A stretch of 60,945 nt of DNA from Gammaproteobacteria bacterium (GTDB lineage Bacteria > Pseudomonadota > Gammaproteobacteria > RBG-16-57-12): NCBI GenBank assembly GCA_021647245.1, contig JAKIVC010000015.1, positions 1-60,945 of the forward strand. The letters run 5' to 3'. This document shows, piece after piece, positions 19,164 through 27,256 of this stretch (positions are counted from its first letter, which is position 1; each line of letters starts with the position of its first letter). The translations under genes and the position numbers were made by a program. The notes beneath the pieces are model-generated. The model was not told the origin of the DNA. It did not search any database and saw only the letters and a list, made by a program, of their open reading frames with translations.

Positions 19164-19216
19164 GTCAACGACTGAGTATAAAATATCACCACACTACCCA
19201 AACAAGGAGAATAATC

Positions 19217-19699
19217 ATGAGTGATACTGCCAATTTTGAAGCGCTCGGCCACACCGCCATCGGTGAAGAGCTCAGCATCAACGAGTGCAAAGTCCTCGCC
19301 AGCATAATGAAGGTTCGCCACTTGAAAGAGGGTGAACGTCTGGTCACTGAAAGTGGCGCGGAGAAGACGCTTTTTGTATTACTTAAAGGCGAACTTGCGG
19401 TCATCGCTCAGCGGGATAACAGGCCGCAAGTGGTCTACACTATGAAACCAGGAGAGGTCGCCGGTACACGCGCCTTTGTGGATCGCTCACCCCGCAAAGC
19501 AACCTTGGAAGCGGTCGGCAGTGCCGAGGTCTACACACTGGACCCCCACGACTTTGAATCGCTGCTCGATAGCCAACCACGCATCCTCTACAAAGTGATG
19601 CGCTCACTGTTCAAACTCACCCACAGCAACCTGTTACGCATGAACCAGGAGAGCGAGCAACTCTCAAACTATATCAGCCGCTCTCACGGCCGTTATTAG
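19217..19699 (+). CDS. cyclic-nucleotide-binding domain protein, no effector domain
   Basis: A 160-residue protein made of one Crp/Fnr-type cNMP-binding domain: TLFVLLKGELAVI, the phosphate-cassette-like MKPGEVAGTRAFVDRSPRKATLEA, and a helical tail. No helix-turn-helix or other output domain follows, so it cannot bind DNA by the Crp route and may act by protein contact. A clear ribosome site (AGGAG) precedes ATG 19217. It sits between two truncated haemoglobin genes; a shared role in gas or redox sensing is an inference from position. Confidence 0.85.
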   Translation: MSDTANFEALGHTAIGEELSINECKVLASIMKVRHLKEGERLVTESGAEKTLFVLLKGELAVIAQRDNRPQVVYTMKPGEVAGTRAFVDRSPRKATLEAVGSAEVYTLDPHDFESLLDSQPRILYKVMRSLFKLTHSNLLRMNQESEQLSNYISRSHGRY

Positions 19700-19774
19700 C
19701 GCACTGCACACTGTGGCTTTTGCCACAATAGGGATAAGGTTTAATCCGCAAGACAACTCTGCTAGAGTAGCCGC

Positions 19775-20191
19775 ATGAATGATAATAAAAAATGCCCCAG
19801 AAACATGGTTCTCTCTATTTTTCAACGTATTGGCGGAGATGATGCAGTAGAATCACTGGTCACTATTTTTCTAAGCCGCGTCTTCAACGACCCCAACCTG
19901 CACACCTTTTTTTCCGATATCAGCATGGCTAAGCAGGCTGAAAAGCAGAAGTCATTTTTAACCATGGCCTTCCAAGGTTCGAGTGACGCTGGCGATGACG
20001 GTGAGCTATTACGAGAATCCCATGCCAGACTGCTTCCCCTGGGCATGAATGACACTCATTTTGACCTGGTCATCAAACACCTTAAAGAGAGCATGTACGA
20101 AGTGAATGTCGCCCCCGAATTGATCACTGAAGTGATTGATGTGTGTGAATCGATGCGAGCGTTCATTCTTGGCCGCGCCCCACACAAATAA
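19775..20191 (+). CDS. group I truncated haemoglobin
   Basis: A 138-residue 2-over-2 globin. IFQRIGGDDAVESLV at the start, FFSDISMAKQ in the CD/E region, and the proximal histidine in ESHARLLPLG followed by HFDLVIKHL fit group I (trHbN). Ligands would be O2 and NO. The first ten residues before MVLSIFQ are not conserved, so the true start could be that inner ATG. It follows the cNMP-binding gene by 75 bp on the same strand. Confidence 0.9.
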   Translation: MNDNKKCPRNMVLSIFQRIGGDDAVESLVTIFLSRVFNDPNLHTFFSDISMAKQAEKQKSFLTMAFQGSSDAGDDGELLRESHARLLPLGMNDTHFDLVIKHLKESMYEVNVAPELITEVIDVCESMRAFILGRAPHK

Positions 20192-20252
20192 TTCCAAAAA
20201 AACAGCCTGATAATGGGTATAATTCACCGTAACGACCGCAGAGGTGAAATCC

Positions 20253-20612
20253 ATGAACATCCAGCTGTTACTCGATAAAATCACCCACCAACCCTCTCAA
20301 GTTGGTTTCGATGAGGTCATCGAGACAATCACTCAGCACTATCTCTACACGCCCTGCCGCTTTAGTAATGGCGACCAACATAACGCCATTATCAACGACG
20401 CAGGCAGCAACCAGGGTTCATGTAAAATATTCGCCTTCGCCAAGCTCAACAACCTTACCGAACAACAGACCCTGCACTGCTTTGGTGACTACTATCGTCA
20501 AGAGGTACTCGAAAACCCTGAAGGGGATGACCACGCCAATATTCGGCACTTCATGCGTCACGGCTGGTCAGGCATTCAGTTTGACCAAATGCCATTAACT
20601 GAAAAACAGTGA
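20253..20612 (+). CDS. HopJ-family protein
   Basis: A 119-residue protein of the HopJ family (PF08888): FDEVIETITQHYLYTPCRFSNG, then KIFAFAKLNNLT and a C-terminal NIRHFMRHGW. The name comes from a Pseudomonas syringae type III effector, but most homologues are in non-pathogens without type III secretion, and no secretion genes lie here; a household role is likelier. I choose ATG 20253 because AGAGG is spaced about 8 nt before it. The stop overlaps the GTG of the next gene. Confidence 0.85.
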   Translation: MNIQLLLDKITHQPSQVGFDEVIETITQHYLYTPCRFSNGDQHNAIINDAGSNQGSCKIFAFAKLNNLTEQQTLHCFGDYYRQEVLENPEGDDHANIRHFMRHGWSGIQFDQMPLTEKQ

Positions 20613-20821
20613 CTCAAACCATCGACGAGGCAAACTGCCCACTCTGCGGAAAGCTCAACCACTGCGCCCGGGCAACCAAGCAAAATACGGCCTGCTGCTG
20701 GTGCCACGACACCACCGTACCGTCCGAACTACTAGCGAACAACCCAGCGCTGACAAGCCAAAAAACATGCCTTTGCCAACACTGTATTGAGAGATTCAAA
20801 ACAGCACAAACAACCCAATAA
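20609..20821 (+). CDS. cysteine-rich CWC family protein
   Basis: A 70-residue protein with nine cysteines arranged as [14 protein letters not shown] and [10 protein letters not shown], fitting the small CWC family (PF14375). The cysteines should bind zinc; function is unknown. The start is GTG 20609, overlapping the stop codon of the HopJ-like gene (GTGA), so translation is coupled. The downstream gene pyrD begins 11 bp later. Confidence 0.8.
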   Translation: MTQTIDEANCPLCGKLNHCARATKQNTACCWCHDTTVPSELLANNPALTSQKTCLCQHCIERFKTAQTTQ

Positions 20822-20832
20822 ACGGACTCGCC

Positions 20833-21852
20833 ATGCTCTATTCACTACTGCGCCCCCTCCTTTTTAAAATGGAGCCAGAGCGCGCCCATCACTTCACCCT
20901 TAAGGCGATACATCGTCTACACACACTTGGCTTAACTCGCCTGATTCGACCCCGCATTAACACCACGCCCACCACCGTCATGGGCATTGAATTCCCCAAC
21001 CAAGTGGGACTGGCTGCGGGGCTGGATAAAAATGGCGAATACATCGATGCACTGGCGGCACTTGGTTTTGGCTTTATTGAGATAGGCACCATCACCCCGC
21101 GCCCACAAGCGGGAAACCCTCAGCCTCGCATGTTCCGCCTGCCGCAAGCACAAGCGATCATCAACCGCATGGGCTTCAATAATCACGGTGTCGAACAGCT
21201 GGTAGAGAATGTCAAAAAAGCACACTACAAAGGAATTTTGGGTATCAACATCGGAAAGAATGCAGATACTCCGATGGCACAAGCGACAGAGGATTACCTG
21301 ATCTGCCTGCGTAAAGTCTACCCCTACGCCAGCTACATTACCGCCAACATCTCCTCACCCAACACCAAAAACCTGCGCCAACTGCAAGACTCTACTGAGC
21401 TTGGCGGGCTACTTTCAGCACTCAAAAAGGAGCAGAAAAAGCTGGCGGAGCAGCACGGCAAATACGTCCCTATGGTATTAAAAATAGCCCCCGACCTGAG
21501 CAGTGAGCAGGTCAAAGCCATCGCCGAGCTACTGCTGCACTATGCATTTGATGGTGTTATCGCCACCAACACCACCATCAATCGTGACACCGTTCAAGGG
21601 CTGGAACACGGTGGTGAGGCGGGTGGGTTAAGTGGCGCGCCCGTTCGGGAAGCCGCCACCGCCGTCATTATGCAGCTGGCGGAGCACCTGAAAGGAGAGA
21701 TTCCGATTATCGGTGCGGGGGGCATTTTATCAGGCGCACACGCCCAGCAGAAAATAGCCGCAGGCGCCAGTTTAGTACAGCTTTACAGCGGCCTGATCTA
21801 TCGAGGCCCCGCACTCATAAAAGAGAGTATAAAAGTACTCAACGCCTCGTAG
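20833..21852 (+). CDS. pyrD: dihydroorotate dehydrogenase (quinone)
   Basis: A 339-residue class 2 enzyme bound to the inner membrane, oxidising dihydroorotate to orotate with quinone as acceptor (pyrimidine synthesis). It has the N-terminal amphipathic helix ([23 protein letters not shown]), [14 protein letters not shown], the active-site serine region [11 protein letters not shown], and the FMN phosphate loop [10 protein letters not shown]. Full length and motif-complete. Confidence 0.97.
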   Translation: MLYSLLRPLLFKMEPERAHHFTLKAIHRLHTLGLTRLIRPRINTTPTTVMGIEFPNQVGLAAGLDKNGEYIDALAALGFGFIEIGTITPRPQAGNPQPRMFRLPQAQAIINRMGFNNHGVEQLVENVKKAHYKGILGINIGKNADTPMAQATEDYLICLRKVYPYASYITANISSPNTKNLRQLQDSTELGGLLSALKKEQKKLAEQHGKYVPMVLKIAPDLSSEQVKAIAELLLHYAFDGVIATNTTINRDTVQGLEHGGEAGGLSGAPVREAATAVIMQLAEHLKGEIPIIGAGGILSGAHAQQKIAAGASLVQLYSGLIYRGPALIKESIKVLNAS

Positions 21853-21880
21853 ACGGGTTGTTTTATCAGCGGCAGTGCTA

Positions 21881-22240
21881 CTAATTTCCTAGCAACTGAA
21901 TACGATCCACAAACATCAACTCATCAAAAGTACGCTGATGCTTGCGACTGAAAAAGTTTTTCATCACCACCCCATCACCATAGCGGATATAGCTTTGTAG
22001 CGGCACCGCAGCACGAGGAGCGGCCAGCCAATGGCTGCCGCCCTCTTTTTTATTCACTTCCAGATAAACATAATCATTACTGGGAATGCTCTGCAACACT
22101 TGCCCCTGATGGGCTAACTCTCCCGCTGACACCTGCAAGTGATCATGCGCCTGCCCGACCGAAGGGTGCCCTGCCGGAGGCTCCGCCTGAACCACCGCTG
22201 CCATACAAAATAAAGCAGCCAAAAAAAGGTATCTCTTCAC
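21881..22240 (-). CDS. exported NrfJ-like protein
   Basis: A 119-residue protein with a signal peptide (KRYLFLAALFCMAAVVQA). The mature part has DYVYLEVNKKEGGSHWLAAP, then YGDGVVMKNFFSRKHQRTFDELMFVD, a pattern shared with small periplasmic proteins annotated as NrfJ-related. No cysteine remains in the mature part, so it cannot be a haem c protein by itself. Function is not established; the family is often near nitrite/sulfite cytochromes, which are absent here. Confidence 0.65.
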   Translation of the reverse strand: MKRYLFLAALFCMAAVVQAEPPAGHPSVGQAHDHLQVSAGELAHQGQVLQSIPSNDYVYLEVNKKEGGSHWLAAPRAAVPLQSYIRYGDGVVMKNFFSRKHQRTFDELMFVDRIQLLGN

Positions 22241-22300
22241 GGTATAGCCTCCACCTTATAAAATCCACCAACCCTCTGACAGTCGTCGCGCCAAAAAATT

Positions 22301-22336
22301 TAAAAAAAACGGGATTGCAGTACCACTGCAATCCCG
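22301..22336 (-). terminator. rho-independent terminator of sat
   Basis: A perfect 11-bp stem (cgggattgcag / ctgcaatcccg, loop tacca) followed on the minus strand by eight T residues. It lies just after the sat stop codon. Confidence 0.9.
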
Positions 22337-22362
22337 CTCTATCAAACAGCGAAATACGCTAT

Positions 22363-23580
22363 TTAGCGTGCTGAGTGTCCTGATAACTTAACCTCGACCT
22401 TATCCTCTTCTGCAATGGAGCTGTAGTAAGCACGCAAGATTTTCAACACCTCTGGGCGCGAAAACTCGGCAGGAACGTCATCTCCTTCAGAGAGCAATTT
22501 ACGCAACTTGGAGCCAGAGAGCAGCAGGCGATCTGACGCTTCATGTGGACACGTCTTCATAGACGCCATGCCACCACATTTGTAGCAGAAGAAGGTCCAA
22601 TCGATCTTCAGTGGCTGCGTCTCCAGCGCCCCCTCAGGAATCTCATCAAAGATGTGATGCGCGTCAAATGGGCCATAGAAGTCACCCACACCGGCATGAT
22701 CACGGCCCACAATCAGGTGAGAGCAGCCGTAGTTTTGACGAAACAACGCATGTAACAGCGCCTCACGAGGGCCTGCATAACGCATATCCAGCGGATAGCC
22801 GGACTGAACAACGGTATCTTTCACAAAGTGATTTTCAACCAGTGCATTGATTGCATCCACACGCACTTCAGATGGAATATCGCCGGGCTTCAATTTACCC
22901 AGTAGTGAGTGGATCATCACCCCGTCACAAATCTCAATGGCAATTTTAACCAGATATTCATGTGAGCGGTGCAGTGGGTTGCGAGTTTGAAAGGCGACCA
23001 CTGACTTCCATCCCTTCTCTTTAAACAGTGCTCGCGTTTCAGCCGGTGTCATGTAGATTTCAGGGAAATCAGTGGGGAAACGCCCCTGTGACAACACCTT
23101 CACTGGACCTGCAAGATTAACATCACCCTGCGCCATCACCATCTTCACACCCGGATGTTCAAGGTCAGTGGTTTTAAACACCATCATGCACTCATGTGCT
23201 TTATCCACGGTATATTTTTCAGTTACCGTCATAGTTGCCATGATTTCACCGCTTTCAGCATCAACCAGCGCCACATCCTGGCCAAGGCTCAGGCCATCAG
23301 CAACCGAGGTATCGGTAGACAAGGTGATCGGGATCGGCCAAAAAAGACCATTTGCCATCTTCATACCATCACAAACACCCTGCCAATCGGCATGGGTCAT
23401 AAAACCTTCCAACGGTGTAAAGCCGCCAATCCCCATCATGATGATATCACCCGACTCACGCGAGCTGATCATCACTTTTGGCAATGACTCGGCACGCGTT
23501 TTTTCTGCCGCCAGCGTATCACCTTCCAACAACAGTGTTTTCAGCTCATCCGAGCCGTGTGGATTAACCAGTGTAGACAT
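22363..23580 (-). CDS. sat: sulfate adenylyltransferase, dissimilatory type
   Basis: A 405-residue single-chain ATP sulfurylase. In sulfur oxidisers it runs towards ATP: APS plus pyrophosphate gives sulfate and ATP. Marks are [16 protein letters not shown] with the HxxH-like nucleotide site, the GRDHAGVG loop, and the zinc-type cysteines [16 protein letters not shown] start at ATG 23580 (MSTLVNPHG), preceded by AGGG; the longer reading to 23628 has no ribosome site. No aprAB, kinase or reductase gene is next to it, so it is a single-gene unit with its own terminator. Confidence 0.95.
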   Translation of the reverse strand: MSTLVNPHGSDELKTLLLEGDTLAAEKTRAESLPKVMISSRESGDIIMMGIGGFTPLEGFMTHADWQGVCDGMKMANGLFWPIPITLSTDTSVADGLSLGQDVALVDAESGEIMATMTVTEKYTVDKAHECMMVFKTTDLEHPGVKMVMAQGDVNLAGPVKVLSQGRFPTDFPEIYMTPAETRALFKEKGWKSVVAFQTRNPLHRSHEYLVKIAIEICDGVMIHSLLGKLKPGDIPSEVRVDAINALVENHFVKDTVVQSGYPLDMRYAGPREALLHALFRQNYGCSHLIVGRDHAGVGDFYGPFDAHHIFDEIPEGALETQPLKIDWTFFCYKCGGMASMKTCPHEASDRLLLSGSKLRKLLSEGDDVPAEFSRPEVLKILRAYYSSIAEEDKVEVKLSGHSAR

Positions 23581-23823
23581 TGCGATCCCTTTAAAGTTGA
23601 TCAAAATTGAATAGTAGAGCTGTGCCATATTCTAGCGTTAAACAGCGGCCTTGAATATAGCAAGATGAACAACGAAAATAATTGTGAGGCAAGACAGCGG
23701 GGGAATATCCAAGAACCCGACACCGATGACAATGCACTCTCCGTTACAGACACTACCTTCTATATAGTGTATACAATAGGGCACATTTGGAGCCTGACTG
23801 AATTCGCCAAAGGATAACCGCTA

Positions 23824-24300
23824 ATGGGTGAAACTGATTTACAACCACTCTGCACGCTACTTCGTCAGCAGCGCTGGGCCGCCCTTGCCACCGTCCGCAA
23901 CGGCGAACCCTACTGTAGCATGATCGCCTACGCTACAACGGATGACCTTTCGAGCCTGATCCTGCACCTCAGCACACTGGCACCCCACACGCAGCGGCTG
24001 TTAAAAATGCCACAAATATCCATTGCGATCAGTGAAACAGAGCAATCATCAAAGGATCCGCAAACCCTCGCCCGTGTCACCCTTAACGGCCACATTCAAG
24101 CCATCGAAAAGAGTGATCCTTGCTACGCCACTCTCAAACAACGCTATCTAAAACAGCTGCCCGATGCCGACATGCTCTTCTCATTCGCAGACTTCAAGCT
24201 CTACCGATTTATCGCCGATAAAATTCGCTACGTCGGCGGCTTTGCCAATGCACACAGCATAAAGCCACAGCAATTAATTGAAGCAGCCAACCGAGCCTAA
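23824..24300 (+). CDS. HugZ-like / pyridoxamine-5'-phosphate oxidase fold protein
   Basis: A 158-residue protein with a split-barrel flavin-binding fold: LLRQQRWAALATVRNGEPYCSMIAYA at the start, LHLSTLAPHTQRLL, RVTLNGHI, and the C-terminal YRFIADKIRYVGGFANAH, which resembles the haem-utilisation protein HugZ rather than PdxH. Whether it handles haem or flavin is unclear. Its stop overlaps the convergent response-regulator gene by 4 bp. Confidence 0.8.
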   Translation: MGETDLQPLCTLLRQQRWAALATVRNGEPYCSMIAYATTDDLSSLILHLSTLAPHTQRLLKMPQISIAISETEQSSKDPQTLARVTLNGHIQAIEKSDPCYATLKQRYLKQLPDADMLFSFADFKLYRFIADKIRYVGGFANAHSIKPQQLIEAANRA

Positions 24301-25001
24301 CCTGGCACGACTTCAACACGCTCTAAACGGTAACCGTGTTGGTAAATGGCACTCAATTTAATACCGCTCTCAGTCGAAAAACCCAGTTTATTGCGTAATC
24401 GACTCACATGGGTATCTACGGTGCGGGTATTTACATCGGACGAAATCCCCCAAACAGACTCAAGAATCTCTCGGCGTGAAATCACGCGACCGATATTTTT
24501 AAACAAAAAGAGTGCCAGCTCATACTCTTTTTGCGTTAAATCAACCACAACACCCCCCTTCAAAATCCGATGCTGAGCGGGGTCAATTTTATAAGGGGGA
24601 AACGTCATATCGCCGCATCGCAACTTTTTGCACAACTGGGAACGGCGCAGCAGCGCCCTGATCCTCGCCAGCAATATCGGCTGGCTCACTGGTTTGGAAA
24701 TATAGTCATCCGCCCCCAGTTCCAGCACATAGACAACATCCTCTTCACGCTCTTTTCGGGTAACAAACAGTATCGGAATCAGCCAATCCAGATTCTCACG
24801 CAGCCAACTCAACACTGCATCACCCTGAATACCGGGCAGAATCCAATCGATAATCAGCAGATCAAAACGATCATCCGCCACCACCGCCATCAACGCCTCC
24901 CCGGTCGCAAACACCGTCACCTCATAACCGGCATCGACCAACCATAGCCGCGTCAACTCAGCCACATGTGGGTCATCTTCCAACAAACCAATCTTCACCA
25001 A
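24297..25001 (-). CDS. OmpR/PhoB-type response regulator, orphan
   Basis: A 234-residue regulator: receiver domain (1-120) with acidic pocket LLEDDPH and the phosphoacceptor in LLIIDWILPG near residue 53, the conserved threonine (LFVTRK) and lysine (SKPV); then a winged-helix DNA-binding domain ending VDTHVSRLRNKLGF and GYRLE. No kinase gene adjoins it. The 5' side carries a large inverted repeat (25020-25081), a possible autoregulatory site. Confidence 0.92.
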   Translation of the reverse strand: MVKIGLLEDDPHVAELTRLWLVDAGYEVTVFATGEALMAVVADDRFDLLIIDWILPGIQGDAVLSWLRENLDWLIPILFVTRKEREEDVVYVLELGADDYISKPVSQPILLARIRALLRRSQLCKKLRCGDMTFPPYKIDPAQHRILKGGVVVDLTQKEYELALFLFKNIGRVISRREILESVWGISSDVNTRTVDTHVSRLRNKLGFSTESGIKLSAIYQHGYRLERVEVVPG

Positions 25002-25019
25002 ATCACTCCCTTGAATAGA

Positions 25020-25081
25020 CCTAGAAACCTCAGCTTGATCAAAAACTCACACAAGCTCTTGGCGCATCTGAGGTTTCTAGG
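25020..25081. promoter_or_regulatory. nested inverted repeat upstream of the response regulator
   Basis: A perfect 13-bp inverted repeat, cctagaaacctca (25020-25032) and tgaggtttctagg (25069-25081), with an inner pair agcttg / caagct. It starts 19 bp before the regulator's ATG, so it would be in its 5' untranslated region or act as an operator. No T tract follows on the minus strand. Confidence 0.55.
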
Positions 25082-25401
25082 ATAAAATATACGTCTGCAT
25101 ATAGATAGATTAGTACATATCCCACCGGTAGCGGCCATTTGGCCCTCAATAAGAGGCCCGACCTGCCAAAAAATGCACCCTCAACCATCGCCTGAGTGAT
25201 ATTCGCAAAAAAACAACAACCAGAAAAATTACTGCCTTTTTATTTATAAACAATAAGTTACAACCAATAAGCAATAAACAGCGGCAAACATAAAGCAGGC
25301 ACCGTGACAAATTTACAACAAACTATTGCTTTCAGTTATGAACTCATGCTTTCATAGATACCGTAATAAAAAACAAACTATTCCGAGGGAGGAATTTAAA
25401 C
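25082..25401. other. AT-rich promoter region of the porin gene
   Basis: About 320 bp of spacer. Nothing codes. The ribosome site for the porin (GAGGGAGGAA, 25385-25394) is strong. Candidate promoter boxes exist in the AT-rich last 100 bp but none stands out. Confidence 0.4.
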
Positions 25402-26301
25402 ATGAAAAAGAATTTAATCGCACTGGCTGTTGCAGCCACCATGGTTCCGGCAATTGCAGCCGCTGAAGGCGCTTCTATTAGTGGTTATACCGACATCACT
25501 TGGACCCATGATAACGATACAAATCTTTTCTGGGCAACGGCTGAGGTTGACTTCCGTAATACTGTAGATTCCGTTACGGTTGGCCTTGACCTTGATGTTG
25601 ATGCGGTAACTGGCGCACTGGATGTAGAGCAAGCATTTTTTGCTTGGGGTGCGGCTGAGAATGTTACGGTTATTGCAGGTAAATTCAACAACCCAATTGG
25701 TATGGATGCTGAAGACACTCTGGACCAACCAACCACAGAAGCTGGCTTGATCTACAGCGCCCTAGCTAACACAGCCACCGCGTTGCACGCCGGCAACAAC
25801 GTATCGGGCTTGGCAGTTGCCTACAATGCGGGTGTTGCTACCATCACTGTTGGCCTTCTGAATGAAATCACTGGTGGTGGTAATGTCTCCCAGCAGGGTG
25901 ACAACTCTTTTGCAGTAGTTGTAAATGCAACACCTGTTGAAGGCCTGGATATCGAATTTGGCTATGTCACCATTGACAACACTACAGCTGGCTTGGGCGA
26001 TAGCGCATGGGATCTCAATGCCTCTTTCAACACAGGCCCTATCACTGTCACAGCTGAAATTCTTGCGGTTGATGCACTAAATGATGAGCTTTACGGCCTT
26101 GGTGCATACTACGATGTAATGGAAGGCACACAGGTTGGTGTTCGCTATGAAAGCAATGACAATGCCGATGCAACACAAATCAACCTGATTGCTTGGCATG
26201 ACCTTGCTGAAAACCTGACTGTAGGCCTTGGTTACAACATCAACGAAGTAGCCAATGTTGATAATGAGAATGCCATCGTCGAGTTCTTGGCCAAGTTCTA
26301 A
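25402..26301 (+). CDS. outer-membrane porin-like beta-barrel protein
   Basis: A 299-residue protein with a signal peptide cut after IAAA (near residue 21), followed by alternating hydrophobic/polar strands typical of a small porin, many aspartates and asparagines, few charged positives, and a C-terminal phenylalanine (LAKF) that outer-membrane barrels use for BamA recognition. Base use is more AT-rich in the third position than most neighbours, as is common for highly expressed porins. The substrate is unknown. A strong ribosome site precedes it and a strong terminator follows, so it is a single-gene unit. Confidence 0.85.
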   Translation: MKKNLIALAVAATMVPAIAAAEGASISGYTDITWTHDNDTNLFWATAEVDFRNTVDSVTVGLDLDVDAVTGALDVEQAFFAWGAAENVTVIAGKFNNPIGMDAEDTLDQPTTEAGLIYSALANTATALHAGNNVSGLAVAYNAGVATITVGLLNEITGGGNVSQQGDNSFAVVVNATPVEGLDIEFGYVTIDNTTAGLGDSAWDLNASFNTGPITVTAEILAVDALNDELYGLGAYYDVMEGTQVGVRYESNDNADATQINLIAWHDLAENLTVGLGYNINEVANVDNENAIVEFLAKF

Positions 26302-26334
26302 GCTTAAGAACAAAAAAGTAACGGCTACATAATT

Positions 26335-26363
26335 GAGCCGGGCTTCTGCCCGGCTCTTTTTTT
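26335..26363 (+). terminator. rho-independent terminator of the porin gene
   Basis: A perfect 9-bp stem, gagccgggc / gcccggctc with loop ttct, followed by seven T residues; 34 bp after the porin stop. Confidence 0.95.
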
Positions 26364-26408
26364 GCCTGAAAATCGGCACCCACAACAGAAGCAACCCCAA
26401 CCAACCAC

Positions 26409-26630
26409 GCCTGTAAGAGCAAGCTTCAGCTTGCGAAACAATCCACAAACACATCGCCATCTAAAGATGGCTCCTACAACAGAAGCAAGACAAAACCGCC
26501 TGTAAGAGCAAGCTTCAGCTTGCGAAACAATCCACAAACACATCGCCATCTAAAGATGGCTCCTACAACAGAAGCAAGACAAAACCGCCTGTAGGAGCAA
26601 GCTTCAGCTTGCGAAACAATCCACAAACCA
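26409..26630. repeat. tandem 89-bp BIME-like array of paired REP hairpins
   Basis: Two near-identical 89-bp units (26409-26497, 26498-26586) and a partial third (from 26587). Each unit holds two REP-type hairpins facing each other: gtaagag/gtaggag followed by the stem gcaagcttcagcttgc, and the stem gccatctaaagatggc followed by ctcctac. The head GTAGGAG with a palindromic stem matches the REP class known from Pseudomonas. The array lies 3' of a RAYT transposase gene. Confidence 0.9.
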
Positions 26631-26656
26631 CAAACCCACCCCACCCATCAATAAAT

Positions 26657-27118
26657 TCACAACCACGCGGCACTCCAAAAGGGATAATCGCCAATTGAAT
26701 CCACCAGCCCGGCTCGCAATGGGTTGGCCACTATGTACCGGGCTACGGCCTTGATGTTCTCTTCTTTACGAAGCGCATGATCATGAAAACCGTGCTGCCA
26801 AACCTTACCGCTACACTGAGAGAGGCGGTTTATCTCATAACCGCTCTTCGACTTAACCCTCTGCACAACCCGACTTAAGCTGACACCACCCAACTGCATC
26901 AACCAATGAAAATGGTCCGGCATAACCACATAGGCAAGGGTATCTGCCTGTTTCTTTGCGGTGGAATCCAGCAACGCCAAAATCACCACACGCGCCCGAT
27001 CAAAATCATGAAATAACGGCTGGCGATTATGGGTTACTGCGGTGATCAGATAGATTTGCCCCTACGCTGAGTATCGCCCTTTGCGTAGGCTTCGGCCATG
27101 GGGGGGTGCTGGTGTCAT
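26657..27118 (-). pseudogene. REP-associated tyrosine transposase (RAYT) with in-frame amber codon
   Basis: A 153-codon RAYT gene. It starts at ATG 27118 after AAGGAGG and begins RSLRKGRYSA, then a TAG at 27062-27064 (codon 19) where family members read through to GQIYLITAVTHNRQPLF. The rest is intact: catalytic HxH in VMPDHFHWLM, and the Tyr in ARYIVANPLRAG. RAYTs are single-copy Y1 (IS200-like) transposases thought to spread REP sequences. REP hairpins lie on both sides. Because only one base change separates it from an intact gene, the loss looks recent, or the codon is a real amber that is suppressed; a downstream GTG at 26989 gives a shortened frame lacking the N-terminal strand. Confidence 0.85.
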
Positions 27119-27196
27119 GATAATCCTCCTTGATTATTTTTTAATATCTGCTTGTAGAATAATCCAACCCTATCGCAAGCTCTCGAATCCGCTTTT

Positions 27197-27224
27197 GTTG
27201 TAGGAGCCATCTTTAGATGGCGAT
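27197..27224 (+). repeat. single REP hairpin 5' of the RAYT gene
   Basis: gtaggagccatctttagatggcg: the same REP variant as the second hairpin in each 89-bp unit but in the opposite orientation, lying upstream of the transposase. It shows that REPs bracket the gene. Confidence 0.85.
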
Positions 27225-27256
27225 CGGTTTAATCTGCCAACCCTCTCATCGGCGCT

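Noticed and set aside
23672..23800. Possible small RNA between sat and HugZ-like gene
   Set aside because: No clear hairpin followed by T tract; only a normal intergenic region.
23665..23818. 50-codon frame between sat and the HugZ-like gene
   Set aside because: No ribosome site, no homology, and it ends just before the real gene; looks like chance.
26409..26630. 89-bp repeats as a CRISPR array
   Set aside because: No unique spacers between repeats, each unit holds two REP palindromes, and no cas gene is near.
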